64,000 nt of DNA from assembly GCA_031763025.1 (NCBI GenBank), contig JASSKH010000002.1, positions 12,393,468 to 12,457,467 on the forward strand. Reading direction: 5' to 3'. Below are positions 10,498 to 21,175 of this stretch, piece by piece. The stretch is from Macrocystis pyrifera. Taxonomy: Eukaryota; Sar; Phaeophyceae; Laminariales; Laminariaceae. Numbering within the stretch: position 1 is the stretch's first letter; each line of letters begins with the position of its first letter. The translations under genes were made by a program, and so were the position numbers. The notes under the pieces were generated by a model that searched no databases, was not told the DNA's origin, and saw only the letters and a list, made by a program, of their open reading frames with translations.

Positions 10498-11830
10498 AAA
10501 TCACGTCCAGCATGACGTACGGCAACAACGCAGCAGCACCACAAAAAAAATCATTGACGATACAGAAATATGTACATACGCACAAGTTTAAGTGTAATAG
10601 ACACACAAATCATGTCCAGCATGATGTACGGCAACAACGCAGCAGCGCCACAAAACGACCAGGAAACACAATTATCCGAGTACATACAAACATTCAGTGA
10701 ATATTGCGGCAGCACTAAAAGCAGAGCAGCAGCAGCAGCAGCAGAAGCAGCAACGGATCGCCACAGCGTTGGCAGCAGCAGCATAGCAACGATATGAAAA
10801 GAAGGGAGAAAAAAAGTATGTACCCCGAGGCCGTCCGAAAAGTATTTTTGGTACCTCACTATAGACCCACCTCCGCATGCTGTACGGCAACAACGCAGCA
10901 GCAGCATAGCAACAATACAAAATACGAGAAAAAGTAGTACGTGCGCAAAATGCAGGAGCAAAACGACCAAAATATTTTTTTTACGTATCAAAAAAACCAT
11001 TTGGGTACAAAAAAGGCCAATAAAAACAATAATCCGCGTTAAAAAGGCCAATAAAAACAATAATCCGCGTTGGCAGCAGCAGCATAGCAAAGATATGAAA
11101 ATAAGGAAGAAAAAAAAGTATGTACCCTGGTATGCCGCAATCGCAAAACCTACGGAATTTCATTGACGATACCGAAATATGTACACACACAAGTGCAGCA
11201 TGATGTACGGCAACAACGCAGCAGCACCACAGCAGCAGCATAGCAACGATATATATGAAAATAACTAAGCCAAAAACGAGAAATTGCAGTACGTACGCAA
11301 AATGCCGGAGCAAAACGACAAAAATATTTTTTCGCGTATCAAAAGGAACCATTTGGGTACAAAAACGACCAAGAAAAACAGTAATCCGAGTACATACGAA
11401 CATTCAGTGGATATTGCGGCAGCATTAGCAGCAGCAGCAGCAGAAGCAGCTACAGTATTAGCAGCAGCAGAAGCTGCAACGAATCGCCGCAGCGTTGGCA
11501 GCAGCAGCAGCAGCAGCATAGCAACGATATCAAAATAAGGAAGAAAAAAAGCATGTACCCTGGTATGCCGCCATCGCAAAACCTACGGAATTGACGATCC
11601 GAAAATATGTACGCTTCCAGCATGATGCACGGCAACAACGCGTACATACAGCAGCAGCAAGTGCACAGGAGCAGCAGCTGCACAGCACGGCAACAACGCA
11701 GCAGCACTACAGCAGCAGCGAGTGCACAGGAGAAGCAGGTGCACAGCAGCAGCAGCCCTCATGGCGTGGCGCTGACAGCGGCAGCAGCAGCAGCGGCAGC
11801 CGAAAACGAGCAAAATGAGTACGTGGGGTC
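10380..11830. repeat. CAG-rich satellite with GTACGGCAACAACGCAGCAG units
   Basis: The core CCAGCATGATGTACGGCAAC plus AACGCAGCAGC recurs near 10508, 10615, 10875, 11197 and 11616. Linking blocks are ATTGACGATACAGAAATATG, AAAATATTTTTT and a GAAAAAAAGTATGTACCC block. Pure CAG runs are interspersed. All long frames are poly-Ala, poly-Ser or poly-Cys artefacts. Confidence 0.85.
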
Positions 11831-12530
11831 ACCAAAACATGTACACACAGAAATCGTGTGCATGCACCGAAAATGCACCACAGTAGCAGCAGCACTCACG
11901 TCGTTCGGTGCAGCGGTGACGGCGTCAGCTGAATCCTCCGTTCCTTCGTTCACGTCCCGCAAACAGTTGTGCATATGCGCGTTCGCGTGCACTGTGTGTA
12001 AGAGGAGCCGACGCAACGCACGAAGGGGAAAGAACGAGCATGGATGAGTAAAAATAAAAATAAACGCTTTGGCGTAGGTTTGTATGCAAAAAGGCAATTG
12101 AAAACCCCAAAAAAACGAACTGGCAACATACAGCATGCACAATAGACGTAAGACACTCACCACTGTCAGCAGTCTCGAGGGAGTACGAGACATTCCCTTC
12201 CTTGATCGGGCGAGCACAGAACTCGCAGTCGGTTGCCCTGTCAGGATGATCCCGCCACCACGCACGTGAGATCCTTGCAGGTGGCGAAGGCCACGTTTTT
12301 GCCACCAGGCGCGGAGTTCTTGACCAAGTAAGTGCTGGTCCGTGCACTGGTCGCAAATAACAGCCGGCACCAGGTCGGTCTTTGTCGTTGCCGCTCTCTT
12401 GCCAGAGGGCGAGGACCACGCGCCTCTCGACGAGGGGGAGATGAGCTTAGGGGGCGTGGAAATGGGAGAGGCGGGGGTTGCAGCACCAGCAAGTTCGCCA
12501 CCGACAGCAGCAGCTTGGCCGCCGACAGCT
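11759..12530 (-). CDS. Possible decayed zinc-binding exon with splice donor
   Basis: On the minus strand, different frames give CDQCTDQHLLGQELRAWW and DCEFCARPIKEGNVSYSLET, each with one C-x2-C pair. The second is followed within a few codons by GACAGTG/GTGAGTG near 12160, a good splice-donor match. The two pairs are in different frames, so either a frameshift has broken one zinc-binding exon or one frame is fortuitous. Pro/Arg-rich sequence lies upstream (12420-12500). The family is not identified and no start codon can be chosen. Confidence 0.22.
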
Positions 12531-12574
12531 GCACCTATCTATGCCTTTCGTCGAAGGCGAGACGCCTCTTTTAG

Positions 12575-12760
12575 GCGCCGTGCGAAGAGCCGTCTATTGG
12601 TTGGCAGTTTGCGGAAGAAGAAAGAAGAAAGGTTGTTTGGCTGTTTGGCGAAGAAGAAAGAAGAAAGGTTTGGCTGTTCGGCTGTTTCAAAGAAGAAGGG
12701 CTGTTTGCGAAGAGCTGTCTATCAGTCGGTCTGTCTGCCAAGAGCTAGCAAGTGACAACG
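12575..12760 (+). repeat. Short purine-rich tandem repeat (GAAGAAGAAAGAAGAAAGGT)
   Basis: Three imperfect copies of GGAAGAAGAAAGAAGAAAGG with a TTGTTTGGCTGTTT linker span about 12612-12690, followed by a CGAAGAGCTGTCTATC echo of the segment at 12583. Confidence 0.7.
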
Positions 12761-12779
12761 ACCCCAAAAATCGTAATTA

Positions 12780-13306
12780 TAGTTGTATTTATATATTCAT
12801 GCTGCTTCTACCCGTACGGCATCTACCTGGTACGTATTACTGGCAGTGGTATCTAGTACGCAATAAAGTAGTCATGCCCCACCCCATGGTACCGCGTGGT
12901 TATTTGGCTTCTCTGTTTCTCATGAGGTTGTCTGTACTGTATGAGCGATTGGTCATGCTCTATTAAATAGCAGTAATACTTAGCAGTATAGTCGTACTAG
13001 TAGTGTACCATGTACCTGGTAGTATTTTGTAGAGTGCATGCTGCTTCTACCTGTGCTACATCTGCGCAGTCGTCGTGGTGTATAGTAACAGCACAGTAGT
13101 CAACCCATGGTACCGCGTGCATGTAGTAGTGTCGAATTCACCACAGAAAGAGTAGTACCCAGTTTCTGCAAATACTATTATTATTTTCTTCGAGCAATAC
13201 GCTAACCCATGGCTAACGTTTCCGCCAACAACAGCTATACATGTATTCCCTGTGACTTTTCGCCTTGCGACGTCCCCGGGATTTTATGTTACCTACATCC
13301 CGAAGC
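12780..13306. repeat. Left arm, segment 3, of the large inverted duplication
   Basis: The reverse complement of 31089-31530. Shared blocks include GCATGCTGCTTCTACC, CCACCCCATGGTACCGCGTG, CATGAGGTTGTCTGTACTGT and, at 13190-13306, the TTCGGGATGT repeat (family F) in minus orientation. Two TACCTGGTA palindromes lie at 12824 and 13013. Confidence 0.8.
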
Positions 13307-13395
13307 CTGTATTCATTATTTGCTGCACGTCGAGTCTGGTCAAGGGCAGGAAAAGGTGACGAATGTTGTCGCAATTCGCAAAACTTATAATGTAT

Positions 13396-13830
13396 CTACG
13401 TGATGACTTCCTCCACGTTCGCATGGTCCAGATTTGGACCTAGTCGAATAAATACGCCGTCGGAACGGGCAGCCACCTCGTTGAAGCGCGACACGCTTGT
13501 ACGCAAGCGAGCACGAACACGTAGTAGTTCGCTACAAGCAGCTTGTACTTCTTGCCTAAACTTTCAAACGTTTTCACAAAACCAGATCAAGGGCTCTTCC
13601 ATCCACCGTTCCCAACCACGGCATCTGCCAAGCTGAGCCCTAGAGGTCTGTATAACTGACCACATATTATATGAGATATGCCAACATATTTTTGTCAAAC
13701 GATGGCGTCTTTGGTAACGCCTGAAATACACGTAACAAGTGTTCAGCTCCCTACCAGATAGTTGTTTTTCACGGCATCCAAACGTACAAAAGGAGTGAAT
13801 TATAAAAAAAACGCCATAGTCAAACTCCAT
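13396..13830 (-). pseudogene. Protein-like frame with a single internal TGA
   Basis: A minus-strand frame runs from about 13830 to a TAG at 13396, interrupted only by a TGA at 13564-13566. After the TGA it reads KFRQEVQAACSELLRVRARL, then a smooth sequence ending NLDHANVEEVIT, with heptad-like spacing suggesting a helical or coiled-coil segment. Before the TGA it reads WMEEPLIWFCENV. The composition on both sides is protein-like and the opposite strand is not. The family is not recognised. It may be a pseudogene with one nonsense change; readthrough cannot be judged from sequence alone. Confidence 0.35.
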
Positions 13831-14379
13831 AAAAAGAGAGATGCACCGGTATTTTCTTCGCGGTTTGACTGCGTTCGGCTACGTTTAACAGCAGCACAAC
13901 TCTCACAATGTCCGATCGTCAATCGACCGTTCAACTCGCACGTGAAAACATTAGCGCATTAAAAGTAAGATACGGCATCTTGGGGTACAAAACGGGAACT
14001 ACCAAGGCCACTCAACGGCCAGGTATACTTGAGAGCTCCAGGAAAATGACAATACCGCTGTCGGGCCTGTTGTACTAAAGGTACCCGAACACGTGAGAAA
14101 CTTCGTGACGTGATCAACAGAGGCAATTCGATCGTGAGGTCTCTTGAACCAAAGGGATAAAAGTGAGACTTCGAGACAGGCGAAGGTCTAGATGCTATCC
14201 ACACAGACAGGTACATTCAATCACTGGATTACCTCGGGGGATCACTGCAATGGTCCTAGATTCGTTGGAGTCAGTCGAACGTGTGTCTGTTCAGAGTGTA
14301 CGGCATATCATATGCATACGTATGTTTATCAATTTTTTGTGCTTTTGCCTTTTCCCTTCGTACGAGCACTCTTCAGCGA
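13831..14379. other. No recognised gene
   Basis: Overlapping short frames on both strands; no motif and no obvious repeat. Confidence 0.4.
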
Positions 14380-14560
14380 AAAGCTAAGTACTCGGACACG
14401 GGAAGCCCAGCCGGACACATTGATCGAGGTCTCGGAGCGATCCGTGCACCCAGGAACGCGTGGCGGGCGCTCACAGTTTTTATTCCAACGGGAGTGGATA
14501 AGACGATTTCCCTGGTTTCAGTACGAGAGGCCTTATTTTGTACCAGGTACGTACGTACCA
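14380..14560 (+). repeat. Dispersed repeat D, copy 1
   Basis: Matches 19020-19205: GCTAAGTACTCGGACACGG, CCGGACACATTGATCGAGGT, GCGTGGCGGGCGCTCA, GGGAGTGGATAAG and CCTGGTTTCAGTACGA. It ends at a TACCAGGTA palindrome at 14541, while copy 2 ends in TTATTTTGTAC without the palindrome. Confidence 0.85.
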
Positions 14561-15255
14561 TTCAAATGCCGTCATTATTTTGGTCTTTCATATGATGCAC
14601 CTGGTGGTATGTACCGGTACCATTTGTTTTGCGGCTAAACACAACACAGACAACAGACAATACAGCAGCAGAGCAGAGAGTATGGTTAACCCCAGCTGCC
14701 TACAACACTACAACCCTGCCGTCCAGCAGAAGCAGCAGCAGCACAGTTAGGGTTAGGAAAGTGGCGCATATCGACCACTAAAAAGGGGCATGATGAACGC
14801 GATCAAATGCATACCATGCTAATCAATTTTATTAACCAAAGGAGACAAGAAAAGGCCAAGAATGCCATTTTGTCCCACTGGTCCTGGAACAACTTGAGAA
14901 TAGTATAAAACTCAAAAGTGCGTTACGGAATCGTAACTAGCTCGCTCTACGTCACGATTTGGGGCTTCCAACTATTTTGACAGCTGTAAAACCACATTAT
15001 TTAGTGTTTGGGCGAAAAAGAAAGTTGACCCGCTCTTTGGCGACCACGCTACGAGTGCAAATGTCCCCAAAATCAATGATTCCAAATATGTTTTGCTCTA
15101 TTCAACAGCAGCACGTGTTATCGAGTGACGTACGTAAAGTGTGAATCGCCCGGATTCTGCAGCTCGTGATTGTTGACGCGTCGCACGAAACCGCACCCCC
15201 ATTAAGCCATTTGCCAAGGAGATACAGTCCACCAAAAATCACTTGTTTGAGCAAA
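14561..15255. other. No recognised gene; short TTAGGG motif
   Basis: AGTTAGGGTTAGG near 14747 holds two telomere-like units beside a CAG tract. Otherwise nothing recognisable precedes the coiled-coil ORF. The apparent in-frame extension upstream of 15256 is not conserved in the other copies. Confidence 0.4.
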
Positions 15256-15978
15256 ATGGGTGATTCTTGGCGACGAAAGACCAGGAAAAAAAAAGAGAGG
15301 CAGGCAGCCCTGACAAAAAACGGGGATGAGTTTCGCGCTCGAACTGGAGTTACGATGTCTGAAGCTGGGGGGATCAGGCGTGTTGGGAACGCCGCGGAGG
15401 GTCGCGAGCTTCAAATGATGCAGCGACGCCACAGCGTTGCAGCTAAGGTTCGCGACGTGGCGCTTGCTCGATGCGATGAGGACGTTGAGGCCCGCCTATC
15501 AGCCGAAAACCTGGCCGAGGAGAGGAAATTAGTAACGGAAACGGAGCAAAGGCGGTGTCTCGAAGCAGCAGCAAAGTTAGCGGCGGACAAGGAGAGCAGG
15601 CTGTGTGTGCAAGCCGAAATGCGCTCAGTGCAAGCTTCGCTTGGAGCCGAGGAGGAGCGAAGGTGAAAGTACGAGGAAAGGAGGAGTGAGGAGGAAGGAC
15701 GGAGGCGTGCAGAGGACGCGCGAGCTGTGAATCTGGAGGCATAAATTGGGCGATTGTCGTTTGTCACAGATGGGCTGAGAAAAGAAAGGAACAAACTAGT
15801 ATTGGCAATTTATCGCAGAGCTGACCAAGAATCACTTTCATCTCAGCAGGGAGGTCGGTTCGAAATGTAGATCCAAGAGTGGCTTGGCTTCGAGAGAATG
15901 AAGTTTACACAGATGGAGAGGGAGGCGGCAGCCACGAAAGCATGGGCCGGTATGCAGCGGGTGACTAAGCAATGCTGA
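15256..15978 (+). pseudogene. Coiled-coil ORF family, copy 1 (in-frame stops)
   Basis: From the ATG at 15256, one frame runs 240 codons with stops only at 15664 (TGA), 15742 (TAA) and 15868 (TAG). Order: basic N-terminus (MGDSWRRKTRKKK), ARTGVTMSEA motif, a long Glu/Arg/Ala coiled coil (for example LAEERKLVTETEQRRCLEAA), the IGRLSFVTDGLRKERNKLV segment, a SSQQG linker, and a C-terminal IQEWLGFERMKFTQME module. The same order and motifs occur at 25197-25821 and 45999-46720. The start is chosen because the other copies also begin M-x-[ND]-S followed by basic residues. No zinc knuckle, nuclease or polymerase motif is seen. Function unknown; a structural or nucleic-acid-binding role is only suggested by the basic N-terminus and coiled coil. 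Confidence 0.6.
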
Positions 15979-17344
15979 AGCAGTTGAGCAGGAGCAGCAG
16001 CAACGTTTTTTTTTTTTTCACGTGTTCCACAGCTTGGCACCAGAATCGGTCGATTTTTGTATATTATTTAGTGCGATAGAGGCATATCTTTATTATACAA
16101 ATACGTACCAGAAAGTATCGTATTCAGGGTGAATCGTACTGACAAGATAGTTCACAATGGCAAGTAGTTTTATTGCACTGATAGTAAAGTTCAATAATTA
16201 TTATCCGAATTTAGGAACTATTCGTGCGAGATTTAATATTAATTATGATACTATTTTTTTTTTTTTTCGCTTTTCTGCTGCTGCCCGTTGTCTTTGTATT
16301 TGCCGCGGCAACCCATACAGAACAAACGGCAACGGTCAAGGATTGAAGCCCTCTCCCACGAAGTCGCAGAACTCTGCCGCTCAAGCACCATGCCCCCGCC
16401 ACCCCCTTGCCGCAACAACGCCGCTGCAGCAGTAAGACGCAGACCAAATAATCGAGAAAAGGATTTCGGATAATTTGCGGCCTTGGGTAGAAAGCGAGAG
16501 CGAGGGCGAAGGGGGTGGAAAGGGCACCAGGCACAAGAAAGGCAGGAGCCGCGCATACTGCATGAGGGCGGCGCGTTCATGTCAGAACGGCAGCGGAACG
16601 GACATGCAAGAGACATCCGATCCGAAACGCGTCGATAATGGAACCAGCAGCGTTTGCAGTCGCCTGCGCAGCTTCGCCATCATCTTCCATCCTCTTTCGC
16701 CCCTCTACCTCCCGCTCCAAATAATGTATTAATAGTTTCAATCACCTCTCTCGCAGGTGGTACGCCGCCAGGCAACATTTGTCTCTTGTTTTCACTTTTC
16801 ACCTCTCTCGCCGCACGTGGTATGCCGCCCGGTAAAAAATATTTGGTGTTTTCGCTCTGGGGCTGTTGACGTTTGGCCGCTACATAATGGAAATTGTTGA
16901 CGGCAGGCGTAATTGTGGTACGTTGTCATTGGTTAAAAAAATACATTTAAATTTTTCTCTTATCTACCTTTGCTGAAATCGGCTGTAAAGCACCCCTAGT
17001 TCCTGAGCAAACAGTGGGCAGCCACGGGCACGTGCGGCAGGTCTACATACGGGCAGGTCTCCGTTGTATTGCTGTGGCTAGCTGCGTTTATCTGAGCCCG
17101 AGATCGATCATCCCGCAACAACACACCTCCTCTCTGACGCTGTGCGCGATCATGCGACTGTACAACATGTTGGGGGTGTTGCACACAGCAGTGCGACTCC
17201 GGCAACAGAGATCAACACCAGCAGCGCAGAGAGCGTGCTGACCGCCAGCTAACTACAGCATCAACAGTCGGCAGCACCATACACGTGTGGTAGAGCCGCG
17301 CTGTACGGTGGATGGTGAATCGGAGCCTGCGCTTGCTGTGAGAC
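15979..17344. other. No recognised gene
   Basis: Pro-rich and Ser/Gly-rich frames overlap on both strands between 16250 and 16700. A short repeated pair near 16755 and 16810 (CACCTCTCTCGC...GTGGTA[CT]GCCGCC) is the only internal structure noticed. T-runs of at least 10 nt occur near 16010 and 16255. Confidence 0.4.
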
Positions 17345-17505
17345 AAAGATGTCAGGAGACAGAATTTTAACCCCTTGACGGAAAGCAATTTTGCCTTGAC
17401 ATGCCCAGACTGACACCAAACTACTAGGTTTTGACATAGAACACTCGGCCCAACACCCGTGACAGCTCGCGTTTTCCCGTGATTGGCATGTCTCCTGACA
17501 TCTTT
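17345..17505. mobile_element. 161-bp element with perfect 17-bp terminal inverted repeats
   Basis: AAAGATGTCAGGAGACA at 17345-17361 is the exact reverse complement of TGTCTCCTGACATCTTT at 17489-17505. The 127-bp interior has no ORF of note and contains TTGACGG, TTGACAT and TTGACATA echoes. Size and symmetry fit a miniature inverted-repeat transposable element, although no convincing target-site duplication flanks it. Alternatively it could be a transcribed hairpin. No second copy was found in the window. Confidence 0.5.
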
Positions 17506-18779
17506 TGGTGTGTGATGGCACAAATTGACTTCTACTGCTGCTGGTGTGCACTTCTTCTGCTTGCTATAGATAGCAGCAGAGCAGCAGCAAGAGTCAAGCA
17601 GTGGTGCGATGCTCGCGGCAGCGGAGAGGCCAGCACACAGCACGAATGTGCCTACGAGTACCTGTTGCTCGTTGCTGTTGTCATGTTCGCCGCTACGCAC
17701 CAGGCACGTAACTACTTGCTCGGCTTGCTGCAGTCTGCAGGCATTTTTTTTTCTTCTTGGCACCCAAGAAGTGGAACCGATCCTTCCCCCCCGTGTAAGC
17801 TCTCATACCAGCTTGGGTACCAGGTATATGACATGTCATGTACACATATTGCACACTACATCGTTCGCACATTGTACGGCGAAGGACTGACTGCTGTTTA
17901 CCCTACTGTTACTGCTGTACACTACCGGGCTTTTCCTACAGAGAACACAGTAAGTACAGTATAGCAGTGTGATTATTACCTGGTACAGTTAACCGAAAGG
18001 ATAGTACACGTCCTACCGGTACCCTCCTTATGCACATATATATATATTTATTTTAAAACTAAAAAAGCACATCAGCTGTGAGTTAAACCGGTCAGCAGAT
18101 CGGTCGATACTCAACTTTGCAAGCGACGTGAACCGTCCGCGCGTTTTCCAAATATTTCCCCCGCGATTGATTACTGGCCGGTGACTCCCCTGGATGCTGC
18201 CAGGGTCGACGAGACGATAATACTTACAGTAGGCTCGACTTCCAATTGATGTCGGCCAGTACCCTCTCGTGCACTGAAGCAGCAGATCGACACGTGAGGG
18301 TCGGGGTACATAAGACAATCGAAAGTTGGTTTATAGCACACAAGACATTGAAAAATGTTTGAAATACTCCCTGTAAATGTTGCAGCAGATCTTGACGTAG
18401 CAGTACATGAGTACGTACGTGTTTTTTGGTGAGTCTCACTATCGTACATGTTCTTGGCCTCTTCTGCCCTTGATATATGAAAAACACAGTATGCACACAC
18501 CTGTCAAATTGCAGAGGGTGATCCAATAGCGCAGGAGGTGATGCTCGTGTTTTCTGCAGGCAGGCTAGCGTGTTTTCTGCAGGCAGGCTAGCGAGTGGCG
18601 CATTTTGATCCTACAGCTCTTTGTTCCATCTTAGACGTTCTACCAGGCAATACGATCATAAATATTGAAATACGTCAGCTGTGAGTTCGACTGATTGAAT
18701 AGTTGATACTCAACTTTGCAAGCTGCGTAATACGCCTCGTCTACGAGCATACCCCGTTTTTTATTTTCGTAGTAATGAT
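17506..18779. repeat. Unassigned sequence with small internal repeats
   Basis: ATCAGCTGTGAGTTAAACC...ATACTCAACTTTGCAAGC (18070-18125) is repeated in diverged form at 18677-18723. GTGTTTTCTGCAGGCAGGCTAGC is tandemly duplicated at 18547-18592. TACC[AT]GGTA palindromes lie at 17818 and 17977. No gene is supported; the open minus-strand frame at 17212-17763 lacks any motif. Confidence 0.5.
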
Positions 18780-18973
18780 TCCACACTATTTCCACAAACA
18801 GGAGTACAGAGCAGTATAGTCTGTCCTCAAAAATATGCTGTGTGTGTTCTACACACTACTAATGATGGGTGGGATGCAGTTACTTCTAGACAGGTGTGCA
18901 GGTATTGCTTACGAGTATTATTTCGTTCTTGCGCCACTCCCCTAGGCACCTCCCGGAGGGGAACCTTGTAATA
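18780..18973. repeat. Dispersed repeat G, copy 1
   Basis: Matches 30885-31080: AGTAATGAT.CCACA, ACTATTTCCACAAACAG, TATAGTCTGTCC, GTGTGCAGG.ATT, GAGTATTATTTCGTTCTT and the terminal GGGGAACCTTGTA. The terminus GGGGAACCTTGTA is the reverse complement of the start of family F (TACAAGGTTCCCC). Confidence 0.8.
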
Positions 18974-19019
18974 GTTATGTTGGTGGAATTTTCGTGCTTT
19001 TTCGAACATATCTCTGCGT

Positions 19020-19205
19020 ACGAGCGCGTCTGGGCAAAACGCTAAGTAGTCGACACGGCACGACCGGCCGGACACATCGGTCGAGGTCCGGGCGCAATCC
19101 GTGCACTCTGGAGCGCGTGGCGGGCACTCAAAGTATTTGTTCCGGCGGGAGTGGATAAGGCGATCTTCCTGGTTTCAGTACGAAAGGTCTTATTTTGTAC
19201 ATACG
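19020..19205 (+). repeat. Dispersed repeat D, copy 2
   Basis: See 14380-14560. This copy follows directly after repeat G and ends TTATTTTGTAC. Confidence 0.85.
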
Positions 19206-20160
19206 TACCGGTATAATAATGCTGTTTGTTTTCTTCCCTGGGCTCTCATGAGCTGTGAGCACACCGTCCGGACCTATACCAGGTACACAAAAGACAAACA
19301 TGCACAGACTCATCATTGCGGCGATACCGCCCACACGCCGTGCGTGTGTGACATACCCATATGCGTAGTATTGCTGTGGCTGAGCGTGATTAACGGAGCC
19401 CGCCGTCCGTGTTCCACCGTCTGCCTTACCCAGGTGCCGGAACTTTTTTCGCACGTACATACATACCCAGGCTGGCGTACCTGTATCATCACCTCTCTCC
19501 CTGCTGCTTCTTCTGCGTATTGCTGTGTGTGAATCAACATTGACACTGCTCCAGCTGTGCACAGCATAGTGCGCCAACAGCAGCACCAGGAAGCGTACTA
19601 TGCGCATGTGGCAGATCCGCGCTGTACTCTCAGTACTACAGTAATGTTGTCATCGGCATTGGCCTATGCGCACGGCTGCTGCAGTGTGTGACCGGCATTT
19701 TTTGCTCCGTAGCGATCATCCCCGGATCGGGTACGTTCGTCGAGGCCAGTGCAACAAATCGTTGGTACAAGCATCGTGTACAGCAGCATTCGTACAACAA
19801 ATACTTGCAGTTACTGGCTGCTGTGTGTCCTACACTGCTGACCAATAGATCCTAGAGTCAGCTGACAGGGCACCAGTACACGTTCCTTTGTCGCAGTACG
19901 CGTATCTTCTGTTGTCGTATCATATCACATGGTATTTTACAGCAGTGCCGCTGTACATGCAGTTGTACCTGTACAAGCTACTCTAACAGATACGTATTTT
20001 AGATTGCGTAAAAAAACACAACGTCCCGTTTGTATGAGTACCGCTGTAGCGTAGGTGACAAACTGCGCTTGATAATATATTCGATAGCGAGGTTCGACTC
20101 GCACGATCCACGCCTTTGTTATTTTAAACTTTTGACTAATTTTTTACCAGTGCATCCACC
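19206..20160. other. No recognised gene
   Basis: Short overlapping frames only. There is one TACCAGGTA at 19277 and scattered CAG/CTG triplets. Part of 19330-19480 loosely echoes 17010-17130, which is too weak to call a repeat. Confidence 0.4.
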
Positions 20161-20185
20161 TTCCTTTTCTGACCTACTATTCTAT

Positions 20186-20602
20186 TGTAGGGCAGGGCAA
20201 GGGTTGCCCTGCTGTTCCCTAGGTGTTATCATATAGTAAAAGGTTGGACGGAGGTATGAAAATTCTCTCGCGACGTCGATATTTGCCACGTAGAATATTA
20301 CTTGTTTGAAGATGCTGCAGTTGCCGCTATTTCGAAGCAAAAAAACAAAACATAATATCACAGTCGCATCGCGCAGATTGCGATGACCTCGACGTGTCGC
20401 GAACACAGCCATACCAAATAAAACGCCGCAGTGAAGTCCAAGATGACAAAAGGCATACAAGTAGATATTTCGCCAATGATCGTTACGTACATGCACCCCG
20501 TAAACAACACTCTGTCGACCGAACAGTAAACATAAATGTAGCTGCGCAGAACTCGAAAGCCTGGACGCGCCGTGCAACATTTCTGCAAAATGCGTTCTAG
20601 CA
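20186..20602 (-). repeat. Composite repeat H, copy 1, with hairpin and conserved frames
   Basis: It opens with a hairpin at 20192-20212 (GCAGGGCAA-GGG-TTGCCCTGC), also present at 42647-42669. Next is a block reading LSRDVDICHVEYYLFEDA on the plus strand, which recurs at 42.72 and 59.28 kb. From 20358 to 20602 it matches 54684-54907, where a minus-strand frame is open in both copies and ends at the same stop (TGA or TAA). That frame is hydrophobic (MPFVILDFTAAFYLVWL), consistent with a membrane segment. Coding status is uncertain because two different strands look protein-like in different parts. Confidence 0.5.
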
Positions 20603-21175
20603 AAAAGACGGAATCAAGAAGGCAGGCGGTCCGAATCGAGAAGGAATATCACACAAAAAATCAAAACGTTTCAACACACATGTGAAGAACACGTGAGACG
20701 CGCAAGGCGGCGGCACGTCGGGGTCGAGTCGGCAAGGCACAGCTGCGCTCCCCACGTCGTAGTGGCCAGGACTTGGGTAAGGCGGAGGCCTAATGGGTCC
20801 TTGTCTAGTCGCCTCGATTATCTCCGCGCGTTCTTGGCTTGCGCGCTCATGGTAACTAGCACTACGGTATGGTGTCGTTTGTGCCTCGGGAACAGGCAAG
20901 GTCATAGACTTTCGAAGGTACACATACATATGCTGGAAACCATGATACCAGTCATAATCGAAATCGTCGAAAGACGTGGTATTGCCCCCGAGTATACAAT
21001 CGTACTTCAACCACCGCCCTCTCGAACGCAACTGGGTCACGAAATGGTTCGGAACGGAGTAAATGACAGCTACGAGGCGGTGCTCAACGCCTATCATGAA
21101 AATGGGTGACGGTGCTGGCGGCTCTCCGGCGTCCTCGTAGATGTCTACACGTGCAGACGCGAAGAATACGCGATC
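20603..21175 (-). CDS. ORF resembling a cysteine-peptidase C-terminal box (unassigned)
   Basis: On the minus strand the frame is open from about 21175 to 20597. It reads RVFFASARVDIYEDAGEPP, then VEHRLVAVIYSVPNHFVTQL, then SRGRWLKYDCILGGNTTSF. The arrangement of a hydrophobic strand, an H-[FY] box and W-[LYF]-[KH]-Y-D resembles the His-box region of papain-like deubiquitinases and SUMO proteases (families C19 and C48), several of which are carried by eukaryotic DNA transposons. The catalytic Cys region is not seen upstream, where frames are broken. Downstream the sequence becomes Pro-rich and loses similarity. The assignment rests on one motif and is tentative; it may be a domesticated or decayed transposon fragment. 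Confidence 0.3.

Noticed and set aside
11950-12420. Intact 164-203 codon minus-strand gene
   Set aside because: Two overlapping frames each contain one C-x2-C pair and the distal part is Ala/Ser repeat translation; only a degenerate exon with a donor can be supported.
14747-14759. Telomere or chromosome end
   Set aside because: Only two TTAGGG-like units next to a CAG tract, with unrelated sequence continuing on both sides.
17212-17763. 183-codon minus-strand ORF
   Set aside because: It spans the 161-bp TIR element and CAG tracts and contains no motif; it is more likely a chance open frame.
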